Below, piece after piece: positions 29,697 to 36,882 of a stretch of 36,882 nucleotides of DNA (position 1 is its first letter; every line of letters starts with the position of its first letter). Source of the stretch: Clostridia bacterium (GTDB taxonomy: Bacteria > Bacillota > Clostridia > Christensenellales > Aristaeellaceae); the NCBI GenBank assembly GCA_017470945.1, contig JAFUXH010000147.1, positions 1-36,882 on the forward strand, in the 5' to 3' direction. The position numbers and the translations under genes are program-made. Below the pieces are notes generated by a model, which saw only the letters and a program-made list of their open reading frames with translations, was not told the origin of the DNA and did not search any database.

Positions 29697-31220
29697 ATGC
29701 AGCAAGCGCCGGAAAACACCGTGCTGGTGGGGGAATTCCAGCGGGATCTGGCCCTGATCCGCCGTTACGCCCACGCCGAGGAAAGCGAGGACGTGATCAT
29801 CCATTCCTTCCGCGCCATGGGCCGCGACGCGGCGGTGATTTACGTGGACGGCCTGGCCGACGACCGAAAAATCCAGCATTTTCTGCTGACGCCGCTGCTG
29901 GGCGCCGCCGCGCCTGCCGACGATACGCCGCTGGATACCTACCTGACGCAATACGTGCTGCCCCTCTCCGCCCTGTCCCCCACCGCCCAATTGCCGGCGC
30001 TGCTGCAGCGGGTGTTCAGCGGCGACGCCGCCCTGATCCTGGACGCCATGCCCGGCGCGCTGATCGCCGACGTGAAGGGCTTTGCCCACCGCGCCCCCGG
30101 GGAGCCGATCAACGAATCGGTGGTCATGGGGCCCCACGAGGGGTTCAACGAATCCCTGCGGGACAACGTGGTGCTGATCCGGCGGCTGATGCGCACGCCC
30201 CGGCTGGTCAGCGAAGGGATCAGCATCGGCAATGAGATCCCCAGCCGGCTGTGCCTGCTGCACCTGGACGGCGTGGCCCGGCCGGAAACGCTGGAAGAAT
30301 TGAAGCGCCGCATCGCGGGCTGCAACATCGATTACGTGTCCTCCATCGGCATGCTGGAGCAATTGATCGAGGATCGGCCCTTTTCCCTGCTGCCCCAGTG
30401 CGTGGCCACCGAGCGGCCCGACCGGGCGGTCAGTTTTCTGAACGAGGGGCAGATCCTGATCGTGATGGAAAATTCCCCCACGGTGCTGGCCCTGCCCGCC
30501 GCCTTCCTGCATTTGTTCCACGCCCCGGATGATACGGCCCTGCGCTGGCCCTACGGCACGTTCCTACGGTATCTGCGCTTATTTGGCCTGCTGATCGCGC
30601 TGATCCTGCCGGGGCTTTTCATTTGCCTGACGGTATATCACCCGGAGGGCATGTCCCTGTCGCTGCTGACCAGCGTGACGGAAAGCCAGGAGCGGGTGCC
30701 CTTTTCCCTGTTCACCTCCACCCTGCTGATGCTGCTGATTTTCAGCCTGATCAGCGAGGCCGGGGCCCGGGTGCCCGGGGCCATGGGCAGCAGCATTTCC
30801 ATCGTGGGCGGGCTGATCCTGGGCCAGGCCGCGGTGGAGGCCGATCTGATCAGCCCTCTGGTGATTATCGTGGTGGCCATCAGCGGCCTGGGCAGCTACG
30901 CCGTGCCGGTGTTTCCTTTCACCCTGGCGCTGCGCATCGCCCAATTGGCCCTGGTTTTCCTGTCCGGCCTGGCGGGCTTTCCGGGGCTGATTTTGGGGGC
31001 GTTTCTGCTGCTGCGGCATCTGTGCGGCCTGACCAGCCTGCGCACTCCCTTCTTCGCCCCCATTGCGCCCCGGCGCGTCGCCAATCCCGATGGGATCGCC
31101 CGGCTGCCGGTGTGGCGACAGCGGCTGCGGGGCATGCTGGCGCAGCAAAACGCCCTGCACAGGATCAACGGCGTTATGCGGGCCTGGGATCGCCCGAGGG
31201 AGGAGCGGGATGGTAACTGA
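29697..31220 (+). CDS. gerA: Spore germination receptor A subunit (GerA/GerKA family)
   Basis: 507 residues. The A subunit of an inner-membrane nutrient receptor in spores. The N-terminal soluble part (about 1-290) contains VIYVDGLADDRKIQHFLL, then NESVVMGPHEGFNESLRDNV and TLEELKRRIAGCNIDYV, all typical. The C-terminal half has several membrane helices (about 300-460), including LRLFGLLIALILPGLFICL and SSISIVGGLILGQAAVEADL. ATG 29697 follows GGAAGGAAGG. It overlaps gerB by 11 bp. The name indicates family position, not which nutrient is sensed. Confidence 0.95.
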   Translation: MQQAPENTVLVGEFQRDLALIRRYAHAEESEDVIIHSFRAMGRDAAVIYVDGLADDRKIQHFLLTPLLGAAAPADDTPLDTYLTQYVLPLSALSPTAQLPALLQRVFSGDAALILDAMPGALIADVKGFAHRAPGEPINESVVMGPHEGFNESLRDNVVLIRRLMRTPRLVSEGISIGNEIPSRLCLLHLDGVARPETLEELKRRIAGCNIDYVSSIGMLEQLIEDRPFSLLPQCVATERPDRAVSFLNEGQILIVMENSPTVLALPAAFLHLFHAPDDTALRWPYGTFLRYLRLFGLLIALILPGLFICLTVYHPEGMSLSLLTSVTESQERVPFSLFTSTLLMLLIFSLISEAGARVPGAMGSSISIVGGLILGQAAVEADLISPLVIIVVAISGLGSYAVPVFPFTLALRIAQLALVFLSGLAGFPGLILGAFLLLRHLCGLTSLRTPFFAPIAPRRVANPDGIARLPVWRQRLRGMLAQQNALHRINGVMRAWDRPREERDGN

Positions 31221-32229
31221 CGGAATAAGAAAAGAAGCGGAACGGGGCGCGCGCCTGACGGAGGGGCTGCACCTGTACGCCCAAGTGACGATCGGCCTGT
31301 GCCTGTTCCTGACGGAATGGGCCGGCACGCCGGGATGGATCAGCATCCTGCTGACGCTGCCCTGGCTGCTGCTGTGCCTGGTTTTACGAAAGCGGGTCAA
31401 AGCCCGGCCCGGCAAGACAGCTTGGCTGATCGCCGCCGTCGCCGCCTGGCTGGATGGGGCGCTGGCCTATTACGCCCTGTGCGTCCTGTGCCGCGGTCTG
31501 CTGCCCGATCGGAACCCCTGGCTGGTGGCCGGCATGCTGGCGGCGTTCGCCATCGCCGCGGGCGGGAGGTGCGGCGTGTTCCCCATTCTGGCCCGGCCCG
31601 TGGCTCCGCTGATCATTGTGCCGCTGCTGTACTGCGCCGGGGCGGCCCTACCCCACGCCCGCGTCGGCCATTTGTTTCCCCTGCTGGGCCGGGGCGGCGC
31701 TTCCATCGGCTGGGCAGCGGTATGGATGTGCGGGTGCGTATCCACCGCCGCGCTGCCCGCTTCCCCCTGGAAAACCGGCGACGGTCACTCCTCCCCCGGA
31801 ACGATCGTGGCTTTCCTGATCGCCGGCGCGGCGACGGCGCTGCTATACGCCCTGCTGCTGCCCTATCTCGCCTTGACCCGGGCCGACGGCTTGGCGGAAA
31901 AGTGGATGCTGCCAACCCATCTGTCCGGCCCCATCGCCATCTGGCCGCTGCTGATCATGGCCCTCTTGCTGCTCCTGTTCTTTTCCCTGTCCTTCAGCCT
32001 GGCCCGGACTGCCGATGCCCTGGCCCGTGCCCAGGGGCGCTTCTCCCCCTCCCGTCTAACGGTTTGCGTGCCGGCGCTGCTCATGCTGCCCCTGGGGGCG
32101 GTGATGACGGCGGGCGTTCGGCAGGCCTTGATCGTTTCCTCCCCCATCCGGGCGATGCTGACGCTGGCGCTGCTGATGGGCCTGAACCTGAAAAAAAGCC
32201 CGGTGAAGGGGGCGGAGCATCATGCGTAA
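31210..32229 (+). CDS. gerB: Spore germination receptor B subunit (GerB-type permease)
   Basis: 339 residues, about ten hydrophobic segments across nearly the full length, as in the APC-like spore permeases that form the nutrient-binding B subunit. GLHLYAQVTIGLCLFL, WISILLTLPWLLLCLVL and AIWPLLIMALLLLLFFSLSF are examples. Sequence identity to model B subunits looks low by eye, so the call leans on its place between gerA and gerC and on the membrane layout. ATG 31210 overlaps gerA; GGGAGGAGCGG serves as the ribosome site. Confidence 0.85.
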   Translation: MVTDGIRKEAERGARLTEGLHLYAQVTIGLCLFLTEWAGTPGWISILLTLPWLLLCLVLRKRVKARPGKTAWLIAAVAAWLDGALAYYALCVLCRGLLPDRNPWLVAGMLAAFAIAAGGRCGVFPILARPVAPLIIVPLLYCAGAALPHARVGHLFPLLGRGGASIGWAAVWMCGCVSTAALPASPWKTGDGHSSPGTIVAFLIAGAATALLYALLLPYLALTRADGLAEKWMLPTHLSGPIAIWPLLIMALLLLLFFSLSFSLARTADALARAQGRFSPSRLTVCVPALLMLPLGAVMTAGVRQALIVSSPIRAMLTLALLMGLNLKKSPVKGAEHHA

Positions 32230-33328
32230 ATCCGCCGCGCTGCTGTTGATCCTTGCCTTCCTGCTGACCGGCTGCGCGGGCCGACAAATGGAAGAGGAAT
32301 TGCTGGTGATCGTGCTGGCGGTGGACGAGCAGGACGGCTGGACCCGCCTGGCCGTCAAGGCCCCCGCCGCCGCCACCCCGGATGAGGAGCAAAAGGGCTA
32401 CCTGACCTTGGAAGCCTCCGGCCGCAGCCTGGCCGAGGCGGTGGTGCTGCTCAACGCTTCCACCCCCCGGAAGCTGAATTTTTCCCAGGTGAGGGAAATC
32501 GTGCTGGGCATCGAGGCCTGCCAAAGCGCCGCCTTCCCCGCCCTGCTGCGGCAGATCAACGCCCTGCCCCGGATCCGCAGGGCCGCCCGGCTCATCGTGT
32601 GCAACGGCAGCGCCTGTGCATTGGCCGCCCAGCAAAAGCCCTACATGGGCCTGCGCCTGAGCCGCTATGCCGACGATACCCTGGCCGATTCCGCCAGCAA
32701 GGGCTTCACCCCCGATACCACCCTGGCCGAAACGCTGCGGGATCTGGGCGGCGGGCTGCGCGATCCGCTGCTGATCCTGGGGGCCGTCAACGATTTTTCC
32801 AACGCATCGCCCGCCCAGAGCCCCGTTCTGCGGGCCGACGCCGGAAATATGGCCCGAAAAAGCGCCGATCCCATCGATCTGTTTGGCGCGGCCGTCACCG
32901 ACGGGGCCGCCGTCACCGGCACGCTGAACGGCGAGGAAATGGCGCTGCTGCACCTGCTCACCGGCGCGGGGCATTCCTACACCGCCAATTTGACCGGCCA
33001 GCCCGCCACCCTGTACGCCAGGACCGCCGCCACCCTGACGGTGGATCTGACCGCCCGGCCCATCCGCCTGGGGGTGCAATTGCTGTGCGACGTCCGGGGG
33101 TATCCCAGCGAACCGCCCGACCTGAATAGCCTCGAAAATCAGATCGGCGGCGAAATCCGAACGCTGATCCAAAAGCTGCAAGGCCTGGACAGCGACGCGC
33201 TGGGGTTCGGCGATCTGGCGGTGCGGCGTTTTTGGACGATCGGGGCGTGGGAAAGCTTGAATTTCAAGGGCTTGTACCGGGAGGCGGCCATCGACATCCG
33301 GCTTTCGCTGCGCCTCCTGGCCCCTTAA
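32222..33328 (+). CDS. gerC: Spore germination receptor C subunit (GerC lipoprotein)
   Basis: 368 residues. A lipoprotein signal with the lipobox LLTGC (Cys at about 17) anchors it to the spore inner membrane. The GerC pattern follows: ELLVIVLAVDEQDGWTRLAV near the N-terminus, FSQVREIVLGIEA, and later GAAVTDGAAVTGTLNGEEMA with a C-terminal domain (about 250-368). It overlaps gerB by 8 bp. Its last 4 bp overlap the convergent bofA gene. Confidence 0.92.
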   Translation: MRKSAALLLILAFLLTGCAGRQMEEELLVIVLAVDEQDGWTRLAVKAPAAATPDEEQKGYLTLEASGRSLAEAVVLLNASTPRKLNFSQVREIVLGIEACQSAAFPALLRQINALPRIRRAARLIVCNGSACALAAQQKPYMGLRLSRYADDTLADSASKGFTPDTTLAETLRDLGGGLRDPLLILGAVNDFSNASPAQSPVLRADAGNMARKSADPIDLFGAAVTDGAAVTGTLNGEEMALLHLLTGAGHSYTANLTGQPATLYARTAATLTVDLTARPIRLGVQLLCDVRGYPSEPPDLNSLENQIGGEIRTLIQKLQGLDSDALGFGDLAVRRFWTIGAWESLNFKGLYREAAIDIRLSLRLLAP

Positions 33329-33573
33329 AGCGCGCGCAGGATCATCAGCAGCGCGTACCCCGGCGCGCCTAACGCGCTCACCGCCGCCAGGCTGACCCCA
33401 TTCAGCCCCACGCCGCCCAGCGCCCCGCTGAACCACAGGGCCGCCGCCGCCCAGAAAAGCCGCTGGCTCCACCGGGCAATGGGCCCCCGGCCCCGGCCCA
33501 GCAGGGCCACGGCCAGCAAAACGCCCACCATCCCGTAAAGAAACAGCAGAATCATCCAGCGCTCCATTTTCAT
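33325..33573 (-). CDS. bofA: BofA-family membrane protein (pro-sigma-K processing inhibitor type)
   Basis: 82 residues with two membrane helices (about 5-25 and 38-80). The C-terminal signature GVGLNGVSLAAVSALGAPGY followed by ALLMIL matches BofA, which in Bacillus inhibits the SpoIVFB protease and so delays activation of sigma-K in the mother cell. GGAGGG at 8-nt spacing sets ATG 33573. It reads against gerC with a 4-bp overlap. In many relatives bofA sits near recR rather than germination genes. Confidence 0.85.
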   Translation of the reverse strand: MKMERWMILLFLYGMVGVLLAVALLGRGRGPIARWSQRLFWAAAALWFSGALGGVGLNGVSLAAVSALGAPGYALLMILRAL

Positions 33574-33607
33574 GCAAAATCCCTCCGCTCCACCCTATGC
33601 CCAACGA

Positions 33608-33637
33608 TTGACAAATATGCATACGCCGGTGTAAAAT
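33608..33637 (+). promoter_or_regulatory. Promoter of the CofE-like gene
   Basis: A perfect TTGACA (33608-33613), an 18-bp spacer and TAAAAT (33632-33637), 34 bp before the start and divergent from bofA. Confidence 0.78.
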
Positions 33638-33671
33638 AAGGCATTCTTTCCTGTGTTTGGAGGTATGGACC

Positions 33672-34418
33672 ATGGGCATCATCCCTTCCCGGAATCTGGA
33701 AGATCAGCGCCGTGAGGAAAACGGCATCGTATACTTTGACCGCGGCACCGTGACCGGCAAAAACGGCCGGAAGTACGACCGCTTCGCCATTCAGACCCAC
33801 TTCGTGCAGCGGGGCGAAAGCCAGAAGGAACTGGTGGAAAAATACGTGCGGCCCCTGTATCGGGAGGGCGACGTGCTGTCCTTCGGGGCGAAGGTCATGT
33901 GCATGTGCGTGGAATCGGTCAAAACCCGGGATGAGGTCAAGCCCGGCTTCTGGGCCAATTTCCTGTGGCGCTTCGCCGGCATCAACCACACGGGCGTGGG
34001 CATGCACGAGCCCTATAAGCTGCAATTGGTCATCGATATGTGCGGCCTGCCCCGGGTGCTGCTGGCGGCCTTCCTGTCCGCCGTCACGAAGCCCTTCGGC
34101 GTCAAGGGCGTGTTCTACCGGGTGTGCGGCAAGGGCGTGGGCGGCATCGACGGCTTCTATTTCCGCTCCAGCTTCGATCTGTACAAGGAAATGGCCCTGA
34201 TCAACCCCGATAACCCGGTGGAGCTGTGCGATGAATTGTATCAGCAGACCGGCATCCCCGTGGTGCTGATGGACGCTAACGACATCCAGCGGGATCAATT
34301 GGGAAAGAGCCATGATTTCCCCCTGACCGACGAAGAAATTCAGGACGCCATGCAGGATAATCCCTCCGGCCAGGGCGACGAACTGACCCCCTTGATCCTG
34401 ATCCGGCCGCTGCAATAA
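33672..34418 (+). CDS. CofE-like protein (F420-0:gamma-glutamyl ligase family)
   Basis: 248 residues. The pattern fits the PF01996-type family of F420-0:glutamyl ligases: FAIQTHFVQRGESQKELVEK, YREGDVLSFGAKVMCM, GVGMHEPYKLQLVIDMCGLP, SAVTKPFGVKGVFYR and LMDANDI. In F420 makers the enzyme adds glutamates to the cofactor. No other F420 gene is in view and Clostridia rarely make F420, so the true substrate is open; amide-bond formation on another acid is one possibility. ATG 33672 follows GGAGG. The gene stands alone with its own promoter. Confidence 0.82.
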   Translation: MGIIPSRNLEDQRREENGIVYFDRGTVTGKNGRKYDRFAIQTHFVQRGESQKELVEKYVRPLYREGDVLSFGAKVMCMCVESVKTRDEVKPGFWANFLWRFAGINHTGVGMHEPYKLQLVIDMCGLPRVLLAAFLSAVTKPFGVKGVFYRVCGKGVGGIDGFYFRSSFDLYKEMALINPDNPVELCDELYQQTGIPVVLMDANDIQRDQLGKSHDFPLTDEEIQDAMQDNPSGQGDELTPLILIRPLQ

Positions 34419-34458
34419 TTTCACCCTTTTTGGTTCGGCAGCAAGCGAGGTCCTTTTT

Positions 34459-35844
34459 ATGAAAAAGCATTTGATTCGCGCGCTGGCGCTGTGCGCGGCA
34501 ATTTGCCTGATCCCCGCCGCTTCCCTGGCCGCCAGTAAAAAGAAAGCCCCGGCTACGCCCAAGCCCAAAACCAAAACGACGGCCAAGAAAAAGGCCACCG
34601 CCACCCCCAAGCCGTCCAGCAAAGAAAAAGCCTATTCCCTGTGGGTCAATCGGAATATTTCCGCCATCCAGCTGAATACCACCAACAAGGTCACCACCAG
34701 CCTGACCAAAGCGGCCCTGAACAAGAATAACATGACCCTGTTTTTCAGCCTCCAGGGCGGTAAAAAACACGCCAGCGTCACCGTGACCAATTTGAAGGTG
34801 GACGGAAAAAGCGTGAAGGAGAATCGGGCGAAGGGCATCGTGCTGACGGGGTATTTATCCAGCGACAACGGCACCGCCGCCGTGAATTTCCCCAACGCCA
34901 AATTGAAGGACGTGCAATTCTCCCTGCAGATTTCCCCCTATGACCGGGCGAAAAAATACACCATCGGTCCCTTCAAGCTGTCCTTCAAGGGGGATTTCGC
35001 CAAATCCGCCGAAAAGGCGATCAAGGTTCCCCTATCCTCGCTGGATCAAGGCGAGCCGGTCCCCCTGCTGGATCAGGATGGGGTCAAGATCCAGCTCAAC
35101 TCCGTTTCCGTGCGCGATTCCTATGGCGGCGATCTGGAAATGCTCTTTACGGGCCGTTTCACCAATACGACCGGCAAAAACGTTTCCTTCTCCTTTGAAC
35201 AAATCACGCTCAACGGCAAGGAGTATTACGGCTTCACCAATATCATCGGCATCGGCACCCCCGGCATGCCCATCCTGTTCAACCTGTCCGTCCAGAGCGT
35301 CGATGAGAAGGTCAAGGTCCCTCAGCTCAGCCAGTTAAAGAGCGGCTCCTTCACCCTGCGGGTCAAGGCGGAGCAGAACGATTTGGCCCTCGCCTCCTTT
35401 GAATTGGATACGACCCCGGCCAAAACCACCCCCGTCAAGGTTCAGTTGCCGGGATGGGCGGAAAAGCTGGAAGAAGAAATCCCGCTGCTGGATGCAAAGG
35501 GCGTGAAGATCCGCTTGCTTGGCGCCACCGTGGAAATGCTGGAATACAACACCGTGGTTTTCCGCGTGGCCATTGAAAACCAAAGCAGCGACACCGTATC
35601 CATCGCCCTGCATAAGCCAACGATCAACGGCGCCTCCGTCGTCAACGCCGCCTACTGGGATTCCCCCAGCAGCCTGGTCCCCGGCGCCAGCGGCGAATAC
35701 AGCCTGTTCCTGTTCAACCGGGTCACCCCCCTGGAGAGCGCCGACGCGATCCGCGATCTGCAATTCTTCCTGCGGGTGTGGGTGGACGCCACCGAGAAAA
35801 ACCTGGTGTACGCCGGCCCGTACCAATTCACGATCGGGCCGTAA
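34459..35844 (+). CDS. Secreted protein with a basic linker and a duplicated domain, function unknown
   Basis: 461 residues. Signal peptide cleaved likely after ASLAA, then a Lys/Thr/Pro low-complexity linker (about 26-58). After an unrecognised region (about 60-190) two similar halves follow, each starting with a matching motif: VPLLDQDGVKIQLNSVSV (about 205) and IPLLDAKGVKIRLLGATV (about 345). Each continues with strand-rich sequence typical of immunoglobulin-like folds (LEMLFTGRFTNTTGKNVSF; TVVFRVAIENQSSDTVSI). No catalytic motif is seen. It resembles DUF4352-like telomodules of surface proteins only loosely. It lies 40 bp after the CofE-like gene. Confidence 0.82.
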   Translation: MKKHLIRALALCAAICLIPAASLAASKKKAPATPKPKTKTTAKKKATATPKPSSKEKAYSLWVNRNISAIQLNTTNKVTTSLTKAALNKNNMTLFFSLQGGKKHASVTVTNLKVDGKSVKENRAKGIVLTGYLSSDNGTAAVNFPNAKLKDVQFSLQISPYDRAKKYTIGPFKLSFKGDFAKSAEKAIKVPLSSLDQGEPVPLLDQDGVKIQLNSVSVRDSYGGDLEMLFTGRFTNTTGKNVSFSFEQITLNGKEYYGFTNIIGIGTPGMPILFNLSVQSVDEKVKVPQLSQLKSGSFTLRVKAEQNDLALASFELDTTPAKTTPVKVQLPGWAEKLEEEIPLLDAKGVKIRLLGATVEMLEYNTVVFRVAIENQSSDTVSIALHKPTINGASVVNAAYWDSPSSLVPGASGEYSLFLFNRVTPLESADAIRDLQFFLRVWVDATEKNLVYAGPYQFTIGP

Positions 35845-35860
35845 ATCAGCCGCGTTTTCT

Positions 35861-35892
35861 TCTCCCTGGTCATTGCGCCGGGGAGATTTTGC
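35861..35892 (+). terminator. Hairpin terminator before purB
   Basis: TCTCCCTGG (35861-35869) pairs with CCGGGGAGA (35878-35886), one mismatch, followed by TTTT. It overlaps the -35 of the purB promoter. Confidence 0.6.
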
Positions 35893-35901
35893 TTGTATAA
35901 T
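35873..35901 (+). promoter_or_regulatory. Promoter of purB
   Basis: TTGCGC (35873-35878), a 17-bp spacer and a perfect TATAAT (35896-35901), 35 bp before the start. Confidence 0.7.
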
Positions 35902-35936
35902 AGAATCCTGAATCTGACCACAGGAGGGATCGCCCT

Positions 35937-36882
35937 ATGCCGCAGGATCACACCCGCTACCTTTCCCCCTTTTCCACCCGCTACGCCAGCGACGAAATGC
36001 AATACCTGTTTTCCGCCCAGAACAAATTTTCCCTGTGGCGGAAGCTGTGGATCATCCTGGCCGAGGCGGAGCAGGAATTGGGGCTGCCCATCAGCGACGC
36101 GCAGATCGCCGAAATGCGCGCCCACGTGGACGATATCGATTTTGACGCGGCGGCGGCCTATGAAAAAAAGCTGCGCCACGACGTGATGGCCCACATCCAC
36201 GCCTGGGGCGATCAATGCCCCAGCGCCCGGCCCATCATTCACTGGGGGGCCACCAGCTGCTACGTGGGCGACAACGCCGACATCCTGATCCTGCGGGACG
36301 CGCTGACCCTGATCCGCGCCCGGCTGGTATCGGTGATCCGCGCCTTGGCCTCCTTCGCCGGGCAATACGCCGATCTGCCCTGCCTGGCCTTCACCCACTT
36401 CCAATCCGCCCAGCCCACCACGGTGGGCAAGCGGGCCACCTTGTGGCTCAACGATCTGACGCTGGACCTGGAGGAAATCAATTTCTGCCTGGACACCTTA
36501 AAGCCCCTGGGCTGCAAGGGCACCACCGGCACCCAGGCCAGCTTCCTGGAATTATTCGACGGGGATTTTGAAAAAGTGAAGCGGCTGGACGCGCTGATCG
36601 CCGGCAAAATGGGCTTTTCCGCGGCGGTGCCTGTATCGGGCCAGACCTATTCCCGCAAAACCGACGCCCGGGTGCTCAACGCCCTGGCCCAGATCGGGCA
36701 AAGCGCCCACAAATTCGCCAACGACATCCGCCTGCTGGCCCACAAAAAGGAAATCGAGGAGCCCTTTGAAAAAAACCAGATCGGCTCCTCCGCCATGGCC
36801 TACAAGCGCAACCCCCTGCGCTCGGAGCGGATCGCCTCGCTGTCCCGCTATGTGATCTGCGAGGCGCAAAACCCCGCCGTTA
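35937..36882 (+). CDS. purB: Adenylosuccinate lyase, partial (3' end off window)
   Basis: Catalyses two steps of purine synthesis, releasing fumarate from SAICAR and from adenylosuccinate. 315 codons are visible and the frame runs off the right edge; full enzymes are about 430-480 residues. Motifs seen: [17 protein letters not shown] at the N-terminus, [34 protein letters not shown] and, near the end, the fumarase/aspartase signature [22 protein letters not shown] lies 9 nt before the ATG. It has its own promoter. Confidence 0.96.
   Translation, partial: MPQDHTRYLSPFSTRYASDEMQYLFSAQNKFSLWRKLWIILAEAEQELGLPISDAQIAEMRAHVDDIDFDAAAAYEKKLRHDVMAHIHAWGDQCPSARPIIHWGATSCYVGDNADILILRDALTLIRARLVSVIRALASFAGQYADLPCLAFTHFQSAQPTTVGKRATLWLNDLTLDLEEINFCLDTLKPLGCKGTTGTQASFLELFDGDFEKVKRLDALIAGKMGFSAAVPVSGQTYSRKTDARVLNALAQIGQSAHKFANDIRLLAHKKEIEEPFEKNQIGSSAMAYKRNPLRSERIASLSRYVICEAQNPAV

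Noticed and set aside
32081-33682. 533-codon minus-strand frame opposite gerC and bofA region
   Set aside because: Gly/Gln/Ala-rich shadow of gerC; gerC has a lipobox and an operon context.

Overview
The window looks like chromosomal DNA from a GC-rich, endospore-forming member of the Clostridia (Bacillota). The evidence is two T-box leaders (valS, serS), a germination receptor operon of the GerA/GerB/GerC type, a CwlD-type cortex amidase, a BofA-family protein, DUF1292 and the cdaA-cdaR pair. The cluster of small secreted proteins with Ala-rich signal peptides recalls uncultured gut Clostridia of the Christensenellales type. That placement is an inference from protein style, not a measured result.

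Layout. From 1 to 7.6 kb everything reads leftward: valS (behind a T-box), a GNAT acetyltransferase, and rsmH and rsmI, which overlap and modify the same 16S rRNA base; upstream of these are yceD-rpmF and a membrane-anchored protein with dus. From 7.7 to 8.1 kb there is a gene-free stretch with eight consensus DnaA boxes, which resembles a replication origin although no dnaA gene is in the window. It is followed by cwlD (+). From 9.0 to 17.75 kb genes again read leftward: DUF1292-uvrC-GNAT-NYN/LOTUS, two paralogous secreted proteins, then rpiB-ybaK-secreted PG-binding protein. serS with its T-box diverges from rpiB at 17.8 kb.

From 19.5 kb onward there is an XRE regulator fused to a desulfoferrodoxin-like domain, a YdcF-type membrane protein, and the rightward operon cdaA-cdaR-membrane protein-rsmF-like-GNAT. 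Next come a foldback element with terminal inverted repeats that supplies the stop codon of sfsA, and a secreted SH3/PG-binding protein. An AT-rich transglutaminase-like gene follows, then a run of nine consecutive hairpins. After these come the germination operon gerA-gerB-gerC with a convergent bofA, an orphan CofE-like protein, a secreted protein with a duplicated domain, and the 5' part of purB.

The genes combine housekeeping translation and DNA repair, cell envelope and spore functions, and a few foreign or mobile pieces. The strongest candidates for something new are the orphan DnaA-box cluster, the hairpin array at 29.4-29.7 kb, the XRE-desulfoferrodoxin fusion, and the foldback element inserted at the 3' end of sfsA.
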